Origin: an uncultured Schlesneria sp. | GTDB lineage: Bacteria; Planctomycetota; Planctomycetia; Planctomycetales; Planctomycetaceae | Direction of reading: 5' to 3' | Length of the DNA: 64,000 nt | Assembly: GCA_903834925.1 (NCBI GenBank) | Contig: CAILLA010000083.1 | Coordinates: forward strand, 1-64,000 | Shown here: positions 8,612 through 18,640 of the stretch, one piece after another | How the letters are laid out: each line of letters starts with the position of its first letter | How positions within the stretch are numbered: position 1 is the first letter of the stretch | Notes under the pieces: generated by a model | Told to the model about the DNA's origin: nothing | Seen by the model: only the letters and a program-made list of their open reading frames with translations | The model's database searches: none | Position numbers and translations under genes: made by a program

Positions 8612-10356
8612 ATACGTCTGCGTGGATGGAAATCGGATTGTTTTTTGTCATTTTGATCGGACTGGTCAAGCCGTTGGGCTGGTACATGGCTCGTGTTTAT
8701 GCCGGTCAGCCATGCGGATTGGATCGTGCCATTGGTCCCGTCGAGCGATTGCTCTATCGAGTATCAGGCGTCAGGTCGGACGAGGAAATGACCTGGACGA
8801 CTTATGCGGTTGCGACACTAGTCTTCAATGGTTTGGGAGTTGTCGTTGTCTATTTGCTGCAACGAGGCCAACAGTGGTTGCCGATGAACCCTCAACAACT
8901 CGGGGCCGTGGCTCCGGATCTCGCTTTCAATACGGCCGTAAGTTTTGCCTCGAACACGAACTGGCAAGCCTATAGCGGCGAAAGCACGTTGAGTTACTTT
9001 ACACAAATGCTCGGATTGACCGTCCAAAACTTTGTTTCCGCTGCGACGGGGATGGCGGTCTTGATTGCGCTGATTCGTGGTTTGACGCGACGATCGACCG
9101 GAACAATCGGAAACTTCTGGGTCGATCTGACAAGAAGTACGCTCTACATCTTGTTGCCGTTATCGTTCGTCTTCGCAGTCGTTCTGGTTTCACAAGGTGT
9201 TGTTCAGACTTTTTCACCCTCAGCAGAAGTCGCCTTGCTGGAATCGACAACCGATGCCGAAGGGAAGAGTGTCACCACTCAAACCATTCCATTGGGACCT
9301 GCGGCATCGCAAATTGCGATCAAACAATTGGGGACCAATGGTGGAGGGTTTTTCGGTGTCAACTCGGCACACCCGCTTGAGAACTCGACTCCTCTCAGCA
9401 ACTTCCTGCAAGCCTTGGCAATTTTGTTGATTGCAGCGGCGTTGTGTTACACGTTTGGTGATCTTGTCGGTGACGTTCGACAGGGCTGGGCTCTCTTGGC
9501 CGCGATGCTGGTCATTTTCGTACCGATGCTGGTCGTTTGCGTCTGGGCCGAACAGGTTGGTAATCCCCGGTTGACCGAGATTGATGTCGACCAGACATCC
9601 AATCCGTTTCAGAGCGGCGGCAACATGGAGGGTAAGGAAGTTCGGTTTGGTGCGGCGGCATCCGCGCTGTGGGCAACCGCCACTACGGCGGCTTCCAACG
9701 GTAGTGTGAATTCCATGCATGACTCGTTCACTCCACTTGGTGGTCTCATTCCCATGTGGATGATGCAATTGGGCGAAGTGATCTTCGGCGGTGTGGGGAG
9801 CGGGTTATATGGCCTCGTGATTTTTGCAATCCTTGCGGTCTTTATCGCCGGGCTGATGGTTGGGCGAACTCCCGAGTACCTGGGCAAGAAGATTGAATCC
9901 TACGAAATGAAGATGGCGTCGCTCGTCATCCTGATTCCACCGATGGTCGTGCTTGGAGGGACTGCAATCGCGGTCTCGCTGGATGTTGGTCGGGCAAGCG
10001 TGACGAATCCCGGCCCGCACGGGTTCAGTCAGATTTTGTATGCCTTGTCTTCCGCAGGAAATAACAACGGTAGTGCGTTTGGCGGATTTGGAGCGAACAC
10101 CCCGTTTTACAATTGCTTGCTCGGGGCCGCGATGCTGATTTCGCGATATTGGTTGATCGTTCCCGTGCTGGCGATTGCAGGTTCGCTCGCGAAGAAAAAG
10201 TACACCCCTCCTTCCGCAGGGACACTGCCAACACATACGCCCTTGTTCATCGTCCTCGTCGCAGGAATGGTCTTGCTCGTCGGAGCATTAACCTTTGTCC
10301 CGGCGCTCGCACTTGGACCGGTGATTGAACATTTACAACTCACGGCGACTCGCTAA
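8608..10356 (+). CDS. kdpA: KdpA, potassium-binding channel subunit of K+-ATPase
   Basis: 582 residues counted from the ATG at 8608, which overlaps the kdpF stop; this equals the usual family length. KdpA is the superfamily-of-K+-transporters subunit that selects and conducts K+ in the KdpFABC pump. Selectivity-loop sequences are visible, including [20 protein letters not shown] and [19 protein letters not shown], with about ten hydrophobic helices. It is followed after 17 bp by kdpB. Known from the family: Kdp operates under severe K+ limitation. Confidence 0.97.
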   Translation: MNTSAWMEIGLFFVILIGLVKPLGWYMARVYAGQPCGLDRAIGPVERLLYRVSGVRSDEEMTWTTYAVATLVFNGLGVVVVYLLQRGQQWLPMNPQQLGAVAPDLAFNTAVSFASNTNWQAYSGESTLSYFTQMLGLTVQNFVSAATGMAVLIALIRGLTRRSTGTIGNFWVDLTRSTLYILLPLSFVFAVVLVSQGVVQTFSPSAEVALLESTTDAEGKSVTTQTIPLGPAASQIAIKQLGTNGGGFFGVNSAHPLENSTPLSNFLQALAILLIAAALCYTFGDLVGDVRQGWALLAAMLVIFVPMLVVCVWAEQVGNPRLTEIDVDQTSNPFQSGGNMEGKEVRFGAAASALWATATTAASNGSVNSMHDSFTPLGGLIPMWMMQLGEVIFGGVGSGLYGLVIFAILAVFIAGLMVGRTPEYLGKKIESYEMKMASLVILIPPMVVLGGTAIAVSLDVGRASVTNPGPHGFSQILYALSSAGNNNGSAFGGFGANTPFYNCLLGAAMLISRYWLIVPVLAIAGSLAKKKYTPPSAGTLPTHTPLFIVLVAGMVLLVGALTFVPALALGPVIEHLQLTATR

Positions 10357-10373
10357 GGGTCAGAAGGAATACG

Positions 10374-12437
10374 ATGATGTCTACAAGAACTGTTCGACCT
10401 CTTTTTGATTGGCCGATCGTCAAGCAGGCGATTTGGGGAGCGTTTGGAAAACTCGATCCCCGACATCAGCTTCGCAACCCTGTGATGTTCACAGTGCTGA
10501 TCGGCAGCATCTTTACCACGTTGCTTGCCATTCGTGCGGTGACAAACCCGGGCGAAGAATCCGCCGCTTTTATTGGGGGAATTGCCGCCTGGCTCTGGTT
10601 TACACTCCTTTTCGCAAATTTCGCTGAAGCGATGGCCGAAGGACGCGGTAAGGCTCAGGCCGACGCGTTACGCAAGTCACGGCAGGAAGTCATGGCCTGC
10701 CGTCTGACCAGCAATAACGTTCGCGAATTAGTTCCTTCGTCCCAATTGAAGAAGGGCGATGTCGTCATCGTCAAAGCGGGGGACCTGGTCCCGATTGACG
10801 GTGAAGTCATTGACGGAGTTGCGTCCGTCGACGAAAGCGCCATCACGGGTGAGAGCGCTCCAGTCATTCGCGAAAGTGGTGGTGACCGGAGTGCCGTCAC
10901 TGGAGGAACAAAAGTGATCTCAGATTCGCTCACGATCCGGGCGACATCCAGCCCCGGCGACAGCTTTCTGGACCGGATGATCAGTATGGTCGAAGGGGCC
11001 AAGCGTCAAAAGACTCCTAACGAAATCGCTCTTGATATTCTGCTGGCAGCGATGACGATCGTATTTCTGCTCGCTTGTGCCACGCTGGTCCCCATTTCAG
11101 AATACAGCGTTGTGCTGGCGGGAAAGGGATCTCCGATCACACTCGCCGTTGTTGTGGCATTGCTCGTCTGTCTGATCCCGACAACAATTGGCGGGTTACT
11201 ATCAGCGATCGGAATCGCCGGCATGGACCGAATGATCCAGGCAAACGTGATCGCCACCTCGGGGCGCGCTGTGGAAGCGGCCGGGGATATCGACGTATTG
11301 TTGCTCGATAAGACAGGCACGATCACGCTGGGAAATCGTCAGGCGGTCGAATTCATCCCGGCCGATGGGGTGACGGCGGAACAACTGGCCGATGCCGCCC
11401 AACTTTCATCCCTCTCTGATGAGACTCCAGAAGGTCGCAGCATCGTGATTCTTGCGAAGACGAAGTACGGACTGCGGGGACGCAATGTCGAAGAGCTTCG
11501 GGCAAAGTTCATTGAGTTTTCGGCGAGGACCCGAATGAGCGGCGTGGATCTGGATGGCCGAGAGATCCGCAAGGGTGCGGTCGATGCCATGGAGAACTAC
11601 GTTCGTGAACAGAACGGCGATTTCCCTCGTTCGTTGAAAGATCAGGTCAGTCGGATTGCGAATCTCGGCGGAACTCCTCTGGTTGTCGCGGAAGGAAAAC
11701 GAGCCCTGGGGGTGATCTACCTCAAAGACATCGTCAAGGGGGGAATCCGCGAACGATTTGCCCAGTTACGGCAGATGGGGATCAAGACCGTCATGATCAC
11801 CGGAGATAATCCCCTGACTGCTGCAGCCATTGCGGCCGAAGCGGGTGTCGACGATTTCCTCGCCGAAGCGACACCCGAAGCGAAACTTGCACTGATTCGG
11901 GAATACCAGGCTGGAGGTCGTCTGGTCGCCATGACTGGTGATGGAACCAATGATTCGCCGGCGCTTGCTCAGGCCGACGTTGCGGTCGCAATGAACTCGG
12001 GAACACAAGCGGCCAAAGAGGCGGGAAACATGGTCGATCTCGACTCGAACCCAACCAAGCTGATTGAAATCGTCGAAATCGGTAAGCAGTTGTTAATGAC
12101 GCGAGGTTCGCTGACAACGTTCAGCATTGCGAACGATGTGTCGAAATACTTCGCGATTATCCCGGCGGCCTTCGTGGGAACCTACCCGGAACTCAATCGC
12201 CTGAATGTCATGGCTTTAGCGACACCTTCGAGTGCGATCTTGTCCGCAGTGATCTTCAATGCCCTTGTGATCGTGTTCCTGATCCCCTTGGCGTTACGCG
12301 GCGTCCGATACCAATCAGTCGGAGCGGCGACGCTTTTGCGAAACAATCTGGTGGTGTATGGCCTGGGTGGCTTTGTTGTTCCCTTCGTTGGGATCAAAGT
12401 CATTGATCTGATACTCGTGGCCCTGCACCTGGCTTAA
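10374..12437 (+). CDS. kdpB: KdpB, P-type ATPase subunit of the K+ pump
   Basis: 687 residues. It carries the phosphorylation motif DKTGT with Asp312, the actuator motif (SAITGES) and the hinge/ATP-binding motifs MITGDNP and TGDGTND. N- and C-terminal hydrophobic helices are present. It hydrolyses ATP to drive K+ passage through KdpA. The first ATG (10374) follows AGAAGGAA; ATG at 10377 would serve equally well. All catalytic residues expected for the family are seen. Confidence 0.97.
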   Translation: MMSTRTVRPLFDWPIVKQAIWGAFGKLDPRHQLRNPVMFTVLIGSIFTTLLAIRAVTNPGEESAAFIGGIAAWLWFTLLFANFAEAMAEGRGKAQADALRKSRQEVMACRLTSNNVRELVPSSQLKKGDVVIVKAGDLVPIDGEVIDGVASVDESAITGESAPVIRESGGDRSAVTGGTKVISDSLTIRATSSPGDSFLDRMISMVEGAKRQKTPNEIALDILLAAMTIVFLLACATLVPISEYSVVLAGKGSPITLAVVVALLVCLIPTTIGGLLSAIGIAGMDRMIQANVIATSGRAVEAAGDIDVLLLDKTGTITLGNRQAVEFIPADGVTAEQLADAAQLSSLSDETPEGRSIVILAKTKYGLRGRNVEELRAKFIEFSARTRMSGVDLDGREIRKGAVDAMENYVREQNGDFPRSLKDQVSRIANLGGTPLVVAEGKRALGVIYLKDIVKGGIRERFAQLRQMGIKTVMITGDNPLTAAAIAAEAGVDDFLAEATPEAKLALIREYQAGGRLVAMTGDGTNDSPALAQADVAVAMNSGTQAAKEAGNMVDLDSNPTKLIEIVEIGKQLLMTRGSLTTFSIANDVSKYFAIIPAAFVGTYPELNRLNVMALATPSSAILSAVIFNALVIVFLIPLALRGVRYQSVGAATLLRNNLVVYGLGGFVVPFVGIKVIDLILVALHLA

Positions 12438-12449
12438 AGGAAATTTCAA

Positions 12450-13124
12450 ATGCTTCAAATATTACGTACATCAACAATCATGCTGGCTCTGTTCACAGTT
12501 ATAACTGGCGTGGCTTATCCATTCGCAGTCACAGCCGTCGCACAAATTGGATTTCCGAAGGGGGCCAATGGAAGCCTGTTTGAAAAACCACGTGGGGCCG
12601 CCAGCTCGCCCGCACATACGAACGCGCGAGATTGGCGATCTGCGTCCAATCAGCCGCCACAATGGGCCGGTTCAGAATTCATCGGCCAGCCATTCAGCGA
12701 CCCGGCATACTTCTGGGGAAGGCCTTCTGCCACGGCACCGGTCGCCTACAACGGAATGGGGGGAAGTGGCTCAAATCAGGCACCAACCAATCCGGCTCTC
12801 GTCGATGCCGTGCGAGATCGGGTTGCGAAGTTACGACAGGAAGATCCCGAAAATCTCGCAAAAGTTCCCGTCGATCTTGTCACAGCCTCGGCCAGCGGGC
12901 TCGATCCGCATATCTCGGAAGCGGCAGCGCTGTATCAAGTCGGGCGGGTCGCTCGACTGCGAAAGATCGAACCCTACACATTAAACAAGCTTGTCCTCAG
13001 CCATTTAGAACGACCTACGATCGGAATTTTTGGCCAGACGCGAGTGAATGTGCTGAAATTGAATCTGGCGTTGGATGCAAAAACCGAGGAAGTATCAAAG
13101 CTTGTCATTCCGGCGCCCCAATGA
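12450..13124 (+). CDS. kdpC: KdpC, accessory subunit of the K+ pump
   Basis: 224 residues: one N-terminal transmembrane segment (about 7-29) and a soluble domain. The family landmarks GSEFIGQPFSDPAYFWGRPS and SASGLDPHISEAAALYQ are clear. It starts 12 bp after kdpB with an AAAGGAA site. KdpC is thought to help assembly of the complex and ATP affinity of KdpB. It is slightly longer than the E. coli form (190) because of a longer middle and C-terminus. Confidence 0.96.
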   Translation: MLQILRTSTIMLALFTVITGVAYPFAVTAVAQIGFPKGANGSLFEKPRGAASSPAHTNARDWRSASNQPPQWAGSEFIGQPFSDPAYFWGRPSATAPVAYNGMGGSGSNQAPTNPALVDAVRDRVAKLRQEDPENLAKVPVDLVTASASGLDPHISEAAALYQVGRVARLRKIEPYTLNKLVLSHLERPTIGIFGQTRVNVLKLNLALDAKTEEVSKLVIPAPQ

Positions 13125-13165
13125 ACGACCTTGGATTTTGATCAAGCGCTGGGCTTCTTGACTGA

Positions 13166-13248
13166 AAGAATGGGACGTATGCGACCGATGGGACTTGTTG
13201 TTTTTATGATGTCCCATACGTCACATAAGTCCTATCAGTCCCATTCTT
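13166..13248. repeat. Nested inverted repeat between kdpC and kdpD
   Basis: Outer arms AAGAATGGGAC (13166-13176) and GTCCCATTCTT (13238-13248) pair perfectly. Inside, GACGTATG pairs with CATACGTC and GATGGGAC with GTCCCAT. The block ends in a GTTTTTT tract, so on the plus strand it can act as a terminator or attenuator separating kdpFABC from kdpD. The TGGGAC-type units recur in the 32.9-kb hairpin repeat (GAATGGGACTAATGTGACG when read on the minus strand). Confidence 0.7.
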
Positions 13249-13279
13249 GTTTTTTCTAAACCGACTTCGGGCTATTCCC

Positions 13280-15961
13280 ATGACAAACGACCGTCCGAAT
13301 CCCGACGAACTACTCGCGCGAGTTCAGGCTGAAGAAGTCAAACAAAAGCGGGGCAAACTGAAGATCTTCTTTGGTATGGCCCCCGGTGTCGGCAAGACTT
13401 ATGCCATGTTGCAGGCAGCCCGTAAGGCGGCCACAGAAAGAATTGACATCGTTGTCGGATATGTCGAACCACACGCTCGCCCCGAAACGCATGCACTTGT
13501 TCTCGGCCTCGATTTGATGCCACGAAGGATTGTCACGCAACGGGGTAAGACGACGGAAGAATTCGATCTCGAAGGGGCATTGGAACGCAAACCACAACTG
13601 ATCCTGATCGATGAACTTGCCCATTCCAATGCCGAAGGATCAACACATCCCAAGCGATGGCAGGACGTCGAAGATCTGCTCGCGGCCGGAATTGATGTCT
13701 ATACAACACTCAACGTTCAGCATCTCGAAAGCCTGAACGATGTCGTCGCACAGGTCACTTCCATACCGGTGCGTGAAACGGTGCCCGATCATGTCTTCGA
13801 GAAAGCTGACGAAATCGAACTGGTTGACCTTGCTCCGGATGATCTGATCGAGCGATTGCGGGAAGGGAAGGTTTACGTCTCAGCCCAGGCCTCGCGTGCA
13901 CTCGAGAATTTCTTTCGAAAAGGGAACTTGTTTGCCTTACGCGAACTTGCTCTTCGGAAAACAGCCGAACGTGTCAACGAACAGGCAATCGACTACCGCC
14001 AGCAACACGATGTCTCCAGGATCTGGGCAACGTCCGAGCGACTGCTGGTCTGCGTCGGCCCCAGCCCGATGTCGGCGAGACTCGTTCGAGCAACTCGACG
14101 TATGGCAGCCAGTCTCCGCGCGCCGTGGGTCGCATTGCATGTCGAACTGGAACGGGGAAAGCCTCTTTCGCCAGCCGATCAGCTGCGTCTGGAGAACAAC
14201 CTTCGACTGGCACAAGAATTGGGTGCCACCGTCGAAACCACCTACGGAACCGAATTCGCCGAAACGATTGTCACGTATTCGAAACATCACAATATTACCA
14301 AGATTGTGGTGGGCAAATCCCGCATGTCAAAGTGGCGCGAGTTACTACGCGGTGCTTTTGTTGACGATCTGATTCGGCAATCGGGCGACATTGATATCTA
14401 TGTCATCAGCGGCGACGCAGATCATCCCGTCGAAAATAAGCCCGTCGTAGAAAAGAAACCGATCCATTGGTTCCCGTATCTCGCCGCAGGTTTGTCCGTC
14501 GCGGGATGTACGTTGATCAGCTTTGGACTTTTTCAACTGTTCGCGGCAACAAACCTCGCAATGGTCTACCTGGCATGTATTGTTGCCGTATCGCTTCTTT
14601 GGGGACGAGGTCCATCGGTTCTGGCAACCATGCTCGGGGTTGCGGCATTTGACTTCTTTTTTATTCCGCCGTACGGAACATTCGCCGTCGCCGACACCCA
14701 ATACTTATTTACGTTTGCGGTAATGCTCGTCACCGGGTTAGTGATCAGCGCTTTGGCTTCGCGAGTCCATTCGCAGAAAGAAGCGATTCGCCGTCGTGAA
14801 ATTCGGACGGCAGCGTTGTTCGCGCTCAGTAAAGAACTGGCTCGCCTGCCGACGCAAGGGACTGTTGCGGTCGCAACACGCCGAATCATCGGAGACGCCC
14901 TGGACGCCCATGTCTGGATGATCGTACCTCAACATGACGGCACTTTTGCGCCTGCTGATTCTGCGGTTGACGGGATTCCGCCGCAAAAACACCAGGGAGT
15001 CATTCGCTGGGTCTTCGACCACCGTCGTCCTGCTGGCTTCGGAACCGATACGCTTCCTGGCACCGAAGGAACCTATTTGCCACTGCTTGGCGCTGACAAT
15101 CTTGTCGGTGTGCTTGGCGTTCAGCCAAGACAACCCGATTCCAAGTTATCGAACTCCCAAATGAAGTTACTGGAGACGTTCGCGGGACAAGTCGCAATGG
15201 CGATCGAGCGATGTAATCTTGCCGTTCAGGCTGAACACGTTCGACTTCAAATGGAAACGGAGCGAATGCGAAACACACTGTTGAGTGCCGTTTCGCACGA
15301 CTTAAGAACGCCGTTAACAGGTATCACCGGTGCAGCCAGTCTGTTGATCGACGGAAATGACCAACTCGGGTCCGCCGCGCGACAAGATCTGGCAGAATCG
15401 ATTCTGGACGAATCTGACCGCCTGAACCGGCTGGTTGGAAACTTGCTGGATATGACACGCCTGGAGGCGGGTGCGATCTCACTTCAACGGGATTTACAGC
15501 CGATCGACGAGGTTGTCGGCGTAGTACTGAATCGCATGGAAAGAGAGCTTCGAGATCATCGGATCGAGACTCACCTGCCTCCCGACCTTCCCCCCGTCAT
15601 GATTGATAGCTTGCTGATCCAACAAGTGCTGACGAATCTTGTCGACAACGCTGTCAAATTCTCGGGGCCTTTAACGCCGATCATGTTAAGTGCCTACCAA
15701 AAAGAGAATGACCTGATTCTGGAAGTGGCGGACCGGGGACCTGGTTTTCCCCCCGGCGAAGAAAAGCGAATCTTCGAAAAGTTCTATCGGGTGGAAGGTC
15801 AGTCACGAATCGGTACAGGTATTGGTCTGGCAATCTGTCGAGGGATCGTCGAGCTTCATCATGGTACAATCACTGCCGAGAACCGATCCGGCGGCGGTGC
15901 TCTGTTTCGGTTCTCGTTACCGCTCACTTCGGAAAGTTCAATGGAGTCAGGAACCCAGTAA
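13280..15961 (+). CDS. kdpD: KdpD, osmosensitive K+ sensor histidine kinase
   Basis: 893 residues from the ATG at 13280; an upstream TTG at 13247 lies inside the spacer repeat and is less likely. Domains in order: KdpD N-domain with Walker A GVGKT (36-40), the usual IDELAHSN stretch, a universal-stress-like domain (about 250-370), a DUF4118 four-helix membrane block (about 390-490), a GAF-like region, HisKA with His673 (SHDLRTPL), and HATPase (NLVDNAVKFS, GTGIGLAI). The whole kinase looks intact. Its normal response regulator, KdpE, does not follow; the next gene is an MFS transporter. Confidence 0.95.
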   Translation: MTNDRPNPDELLARVQAEEVKQKRGKLKIFFGMAPGVGKTYAMLQAARKAATERIDIVVGYVEPHARPETHALVLGLDLMPRRIVTQRGKTTEEFDLEGALERKPQLILIDELAHSNAEGSTHPKRWQDVEDLLAAGIDVYTTLNVQHLESLNDVVAQVTSIPVRETVPDHVFEKADEIELVDLAPDDLIERLREGKVYVSAQASRALENFFRKGNLFALRELALRKTAERVNEQAIDYRQQHDVSRIWATSERLLVCVGPSPMSARLVRATRRMAASLRAPWVALHVELERGKPLSPADQLRLENNLRLAQELGATVETTYGTEFAETIVTYSKHHNITKIVVGKSRMSKWRELLRGAFVDDLIRQSGDIDIYVISGDADHPVENKPVVEKKPIHWFPYLAAGLSVAGCTLISFGLFQLFAATNLAMVYLACIVAVSLLWGRGPSVLATMLGVAAFDFFFIPPYGTFAVADTQYLFTFAVMLVTGLVISALASRVHSQKEAIRRREIRTAALFALSKELARLPTQGTVAVATRRIIGDALDAHVWMIVPQHDGTFAPADSAVDGIPPQKHQGVIRWVFDHRRPAGFGTDTLPGTEGTYLPLLGADNLVGVLGVQPRQPDSKLSNSQMKLLETFAGQVAMAIERCNLAVQAEHVRLQMETERMRNTLLSAVSHDLRTPLTGITGAASLLIDGNDQLGSAARQDLAESILDESDRLNRLVGNLLDMTRLEAGAISLQRDLQPIDEVVGVVLNRMERELRDHRIETHLPPDLPPVMIDSLLIQQVLTNLVDNAVKFSGPLTPIMLSAYQKENDLILEVADRGPGFPPGEEKRIFEKFYRVEGQSRIGTGIGLAICRGIVELHHGTITAENRSGGGALFRFSLPLTSESSMESGTQ

Positions 15962-15968
15962 CAATTCT

Positions 15969-16027
15969 CGTTCCCACGCTCCCGCTTGGGAACGCCCCTC
16001 TTCGAAACTCCGCTTCGCGAATCGGCA
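15969..16027. repeat. Dispersed hairpin repeat, family A copy 1
   Basis: CGTTCCCA (15969-15976) pairs with TGGGAACG (15987-15994), followed by CTTCGAAACTCCGCTTCGCG. About 60 bp match a second copy near 20000-20061. It lies just after the kdpD stop and may serve as its terminator. The remaining spacer to 16213 shows no gene. Confidence 0.7.
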
Positions 16028-16213
16028 GTGATCCCGAAATAAAGAGGAGTACAGGCCCGAGATCTCCATGCAATTCCGGCGGCATCCTGTCGCACAGGAG
16101 CTGCATCGAGAAATAAAAACCTGACCCGCGAGCTTGCAGACGGACGACAATTCGGTTGTATTGTTCGCCTCACCACTCATTGAACAAGCCCTCCGCGAAC
16201 AAGGTTTTATGCC

Positions 16214-17914
16214 ATGCACGGATTTGAGACTGCGGCACCCGCTGATGATTCCTCAAACGCCACAGGACCCTGGTGGAAAGAACTGAATCGATATCACTGG
16301 TTCGTGCTAGTCGTTGCCGCCTTAGGGTGGCTGTTCGACACCATGGATCAGCAGTTATTCAACCTGGCACGAGTACCCGCTATGCGAGAATTGCTTGCAC
16401 CCGCACCGGGTGTCTCGCCGGCCCAAGCCGATGTTGATTTCTATGGCGGGATTTCGACTTCGATTTTCCTGCTTGGCTGGGCAACTGGTGGTCTCGGATT
16501 CGGAATCATGGGTGACCGAATTGGTCGCGCGAAGACCATGCTGCTGACCATTCTTCTCTATTCGTTATTCACGGGCCTTAGTGCGTTGTCGTGGGACCCG
16601 TGGAGTTTTGCAGGGTTTCGATTCCTGACAGGACTGGGTGTCGGAGGCGAGTTCGCGGTCGGTGTCGCTCTGGTTGCAGAAGTCATGCCTGTTCGTGCTC
16701 GACCTTTTGCGTTGGGACTACTTCAAGCCTTATCCGCCGTCGGCAATATCTCGGCAGCAATCATCAGCCTGGTGCTGGTCGATCTTGAAGAACGTGGTGC
16801 CGTAGGAAGTGCCTGGCGAATCATGTTCGTGATCGGAGCGGTTCCGGCGTTACTGGCAATTTTGATCCGCCGCCGGCTGAAAGAACCCGAACAATGGCAA
16901 GCAGTCTCGGGGGAACAGCTGAAGAAACAGCTTGGCTCGTACGGTGAATTGTTTGCCAATCCCCGATGGAGAAAAAACGCTCTCGTCGGTCTGGTCATGG
17001 CTGCATCAGGAGTGATCGGACTGTGGGGGATTGGCTTCTTCAGTATTGACCTCAATAGATCCGTCTTCCGTAAGACATTCGAATCAGAACTTCGAAAAGC
17101 GGGCGAAGCCGAAAAAGACCGTGACTACTTGCGGTTGATCGTCAGCAATCCTCAAGGCTTTAAAGACGCCAAATCAACCCCTCAGCCGAACCAGTTACTG
17201 GCCCTCGTACCGGGAAATAAGGATGCCGAAGCCATTTACTCGGCGTTGATCAAACGCAGTAAAGCGGACGAAGATCTGTCTGCCACCGAAACGATTGCCT
17301 CAATTTCACAATCGGATGACGAACAAACTCGAAGGCTTGAATATCTTGCCGGGACCGAAACCGGTGCTGCTGCCAGCACGTTCGACGACCACGCCAATCG
17401 GATAAAAGCGCGAGCGAAAAAACTGAACTATAGACTGGGCTTCTGGGCCGCGATTACTTCGGTCATGTTGAATATCGGTGCCTTTTTCGGCATCTACGCC
17501 TTCACCTATGTGACGCATTATACCGGACGTCGTCCGGCGTTCGCAGTCGCATTTATCCTGGCTTTGTTGAGTACAGTCATGGTGTTCGGATATCTGACTG
17601 AATTCAGTCAGATCTTCTGGATGATCCCCATCATGGGCTTCTGTCAGCTGGCTCTGTTTGGTGGCTATGCCATCTATTTTCCCGAGCTTTTTCCAACGCA
17701 CTTGAGAAGCACCGGAACATCCTTCTGCTACAACGTCGGCCGATTCGTCGCCGCGTTGGGTCCACTAGCGCTGGGGGCACTCAGCAAGTACATCTTCTCT
17801 GGCTATACAGAACCAATGCGCCCCGCAGGCGTCATGATGAGTTCAATCTTCCTGCTGGGGCTTTTCATACTGCCATTGGCACCGGAAACGAAGGGGAAGC
17901 CGCTTCCCGAATGA
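16214..17914 (+). CDS. MFS transporter with large soluble insert
   Basis: 566 residues, twelve predicted membrane helices of the major facilitator superfamily, metabolite:H+ symporter type. Motif A is seen in the loop after TM2 (GIMGDRIGRAKTM, 97-109), and an acidic-aromatic patch in TM1 (LFDTMDQQLFN). TM7 spans about 256-278 and TM8 about 408-430. Between them lies a ~125-residue polar stretch (about 280-405) absent from ordinary members, rich in charged helices. Substrate unknown; sugars, sugar acids or aromatic acids are usual for this branch. No strong ribosome-binding site was seen before the ATG. Confidence 0.88.
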   Translation: MHGFETAAPADDSSNATGPWWKELNRYHWFVLVVAALGWLFDTMDQQLFNLARVPAMRELLAPAPGVSPAQADVDFYGGISTSIFLLGWATGGLGFGIMGDRIGRAKTMLLTILLYSLFTGLSALSWDPWSFAGFRFLTGLGVGGEFAVGVALVAEVMPVRARPFALGLLQALSAVGNISAAIISLVLVDLEERGAVGSAWRIMFVIGAVPALLAILIRRRLKEPEQWQAVSGEQLKKQLGSYGELFANPRWRKNALVGLVMAASGVIGLWGIGFFSIDLNRSVFRKTFESELRKAGEAEKDRDYLRLIVSNPQGFKDAKSTPQPNQLLALVPGNKDAEAIYSALIKRSKADEDLSATETIASISQSDDEQTRRLEYLAGTETGAAASTFDDHANRIKARAKKLNYRLGFWAAITSVMLNIGAFFGIYAFTYVTHYTGRRPAFAVAFILALLSTVMVFGYLTEFSQIFWMIPIMGFCQLALFGGYAIYFPELFPTHLRSTGTSFCYNVGRFVAALGPLALGALSKYIFSGYTEPMRPAGVMMSSIFLLGLFILPLAPETKGKPLPE

Positions 17915-17942
17915 TTGGAAATAACGTGCTTTCGGAATCGTG

Positions 17943-18560
17943 TTAGTGAGGATGTGCAATTGGGCCTTCGGGACCATGAACCGCATTGGACCACATCAGT
18001 TGAATCGGCGTCGTACCTGAGCCATCTGCTAAGGAGACTTCGACCATCACCTTCGATAAATCGTTTCCAGCTAGTGACATTGGAATATCACCGATTTCTT
18101 CACCGCGTGAATTGACCCAAGCAACTTTATTTTCCTCAACATCAGCGTCAGTCCGTGCTTCGTTCAGTTCGTGATAGAATGTTGCGACGACGTTCTTCCA
18201 GGGGACGCCGAAGGCATCGATCCCGTTGCTGCCCTGTGAGTAGACGCCAACTGCATAATAGATACGCTGGTTGCCGAATTTCACGGAACCGTGAAAGCCT
18301 CCCAACCCCTCAAGCGAACTTGACTTTTCATCGGGGTCATGAGGAGGGGTTTGTGATTCGTTGGGCGCTTCTGCGTCGCTACTTCCATCATCGATTGTCA
18401 GCACGACACCGGATGGTAGCATGAAGTTAAACAGCGTCGACGAAACAGCCGTACAAGGACCGTTAGTGCTCATCCGCAAGCACACGTTATATTGCTCGAC
18501 ATCGAGTTCAAACACTTCTGTCAACGAGGGCCCGTTGCATCCACCGTAGTTTTCAAACAA
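17943..18560 (-). CDS. Putative metal-site protein with HELNEARTD motif, 5' end unclear
   Basis: 205 residues read from a TTG at 18560. Residues 130-138 (HELNEARTD) followed by W and GEEIGD (153-158) match the HExxEAxTDP...W...EIGD pattern of EXORDIUM-like and related putative zinc-site proteins (recalled from the family, not searched). The open frame runs six codons further upstream, giving FRVRLP before LFENYGG, which resembles PFTFPLPLFENKGG at the start of the 473-residue neighbour; a TGA then closes it. So the true start may be lost or frameshifted. No signal peptide is visible. It is the last gene of a minus-strand series (20071, 18641, 17943). Confidence 0.7.
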   Translation of the reverse strand: MFENYGGCNGPSLTEVFELDVEQYNVCLRMSTNGPCTAVSSTLFNFMLPSGVVLTIDDGSSDAEAPNESQTPPHDPDEKSSSLEGLGGFHGSVKFGNQRIYYAVGVYSQGSNGIDAFGVPWKNVVATFYHELNEARTDADVEENKVAWVNSRGEEIGDIPMSLAGNDLSKVMVEVSLADGSGTTPIQLMWSNAVHGPEGPIAHPH

Positions 18561-18640
18561 CGGAAGACGAACCCGAAATCAACGAGGTAATGGAGGTGCT
18601 GATTCCCGTATCAATAAACACTCTGTCAGCACCGCTTACG

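Noticed and set aside
13247-13279. Longer kdpD reading from TTG at 13247
   Set aside because: These codons lie in the T-rich end of the spacer repeat; the ATG at 13280 gives the usual KdpD start.
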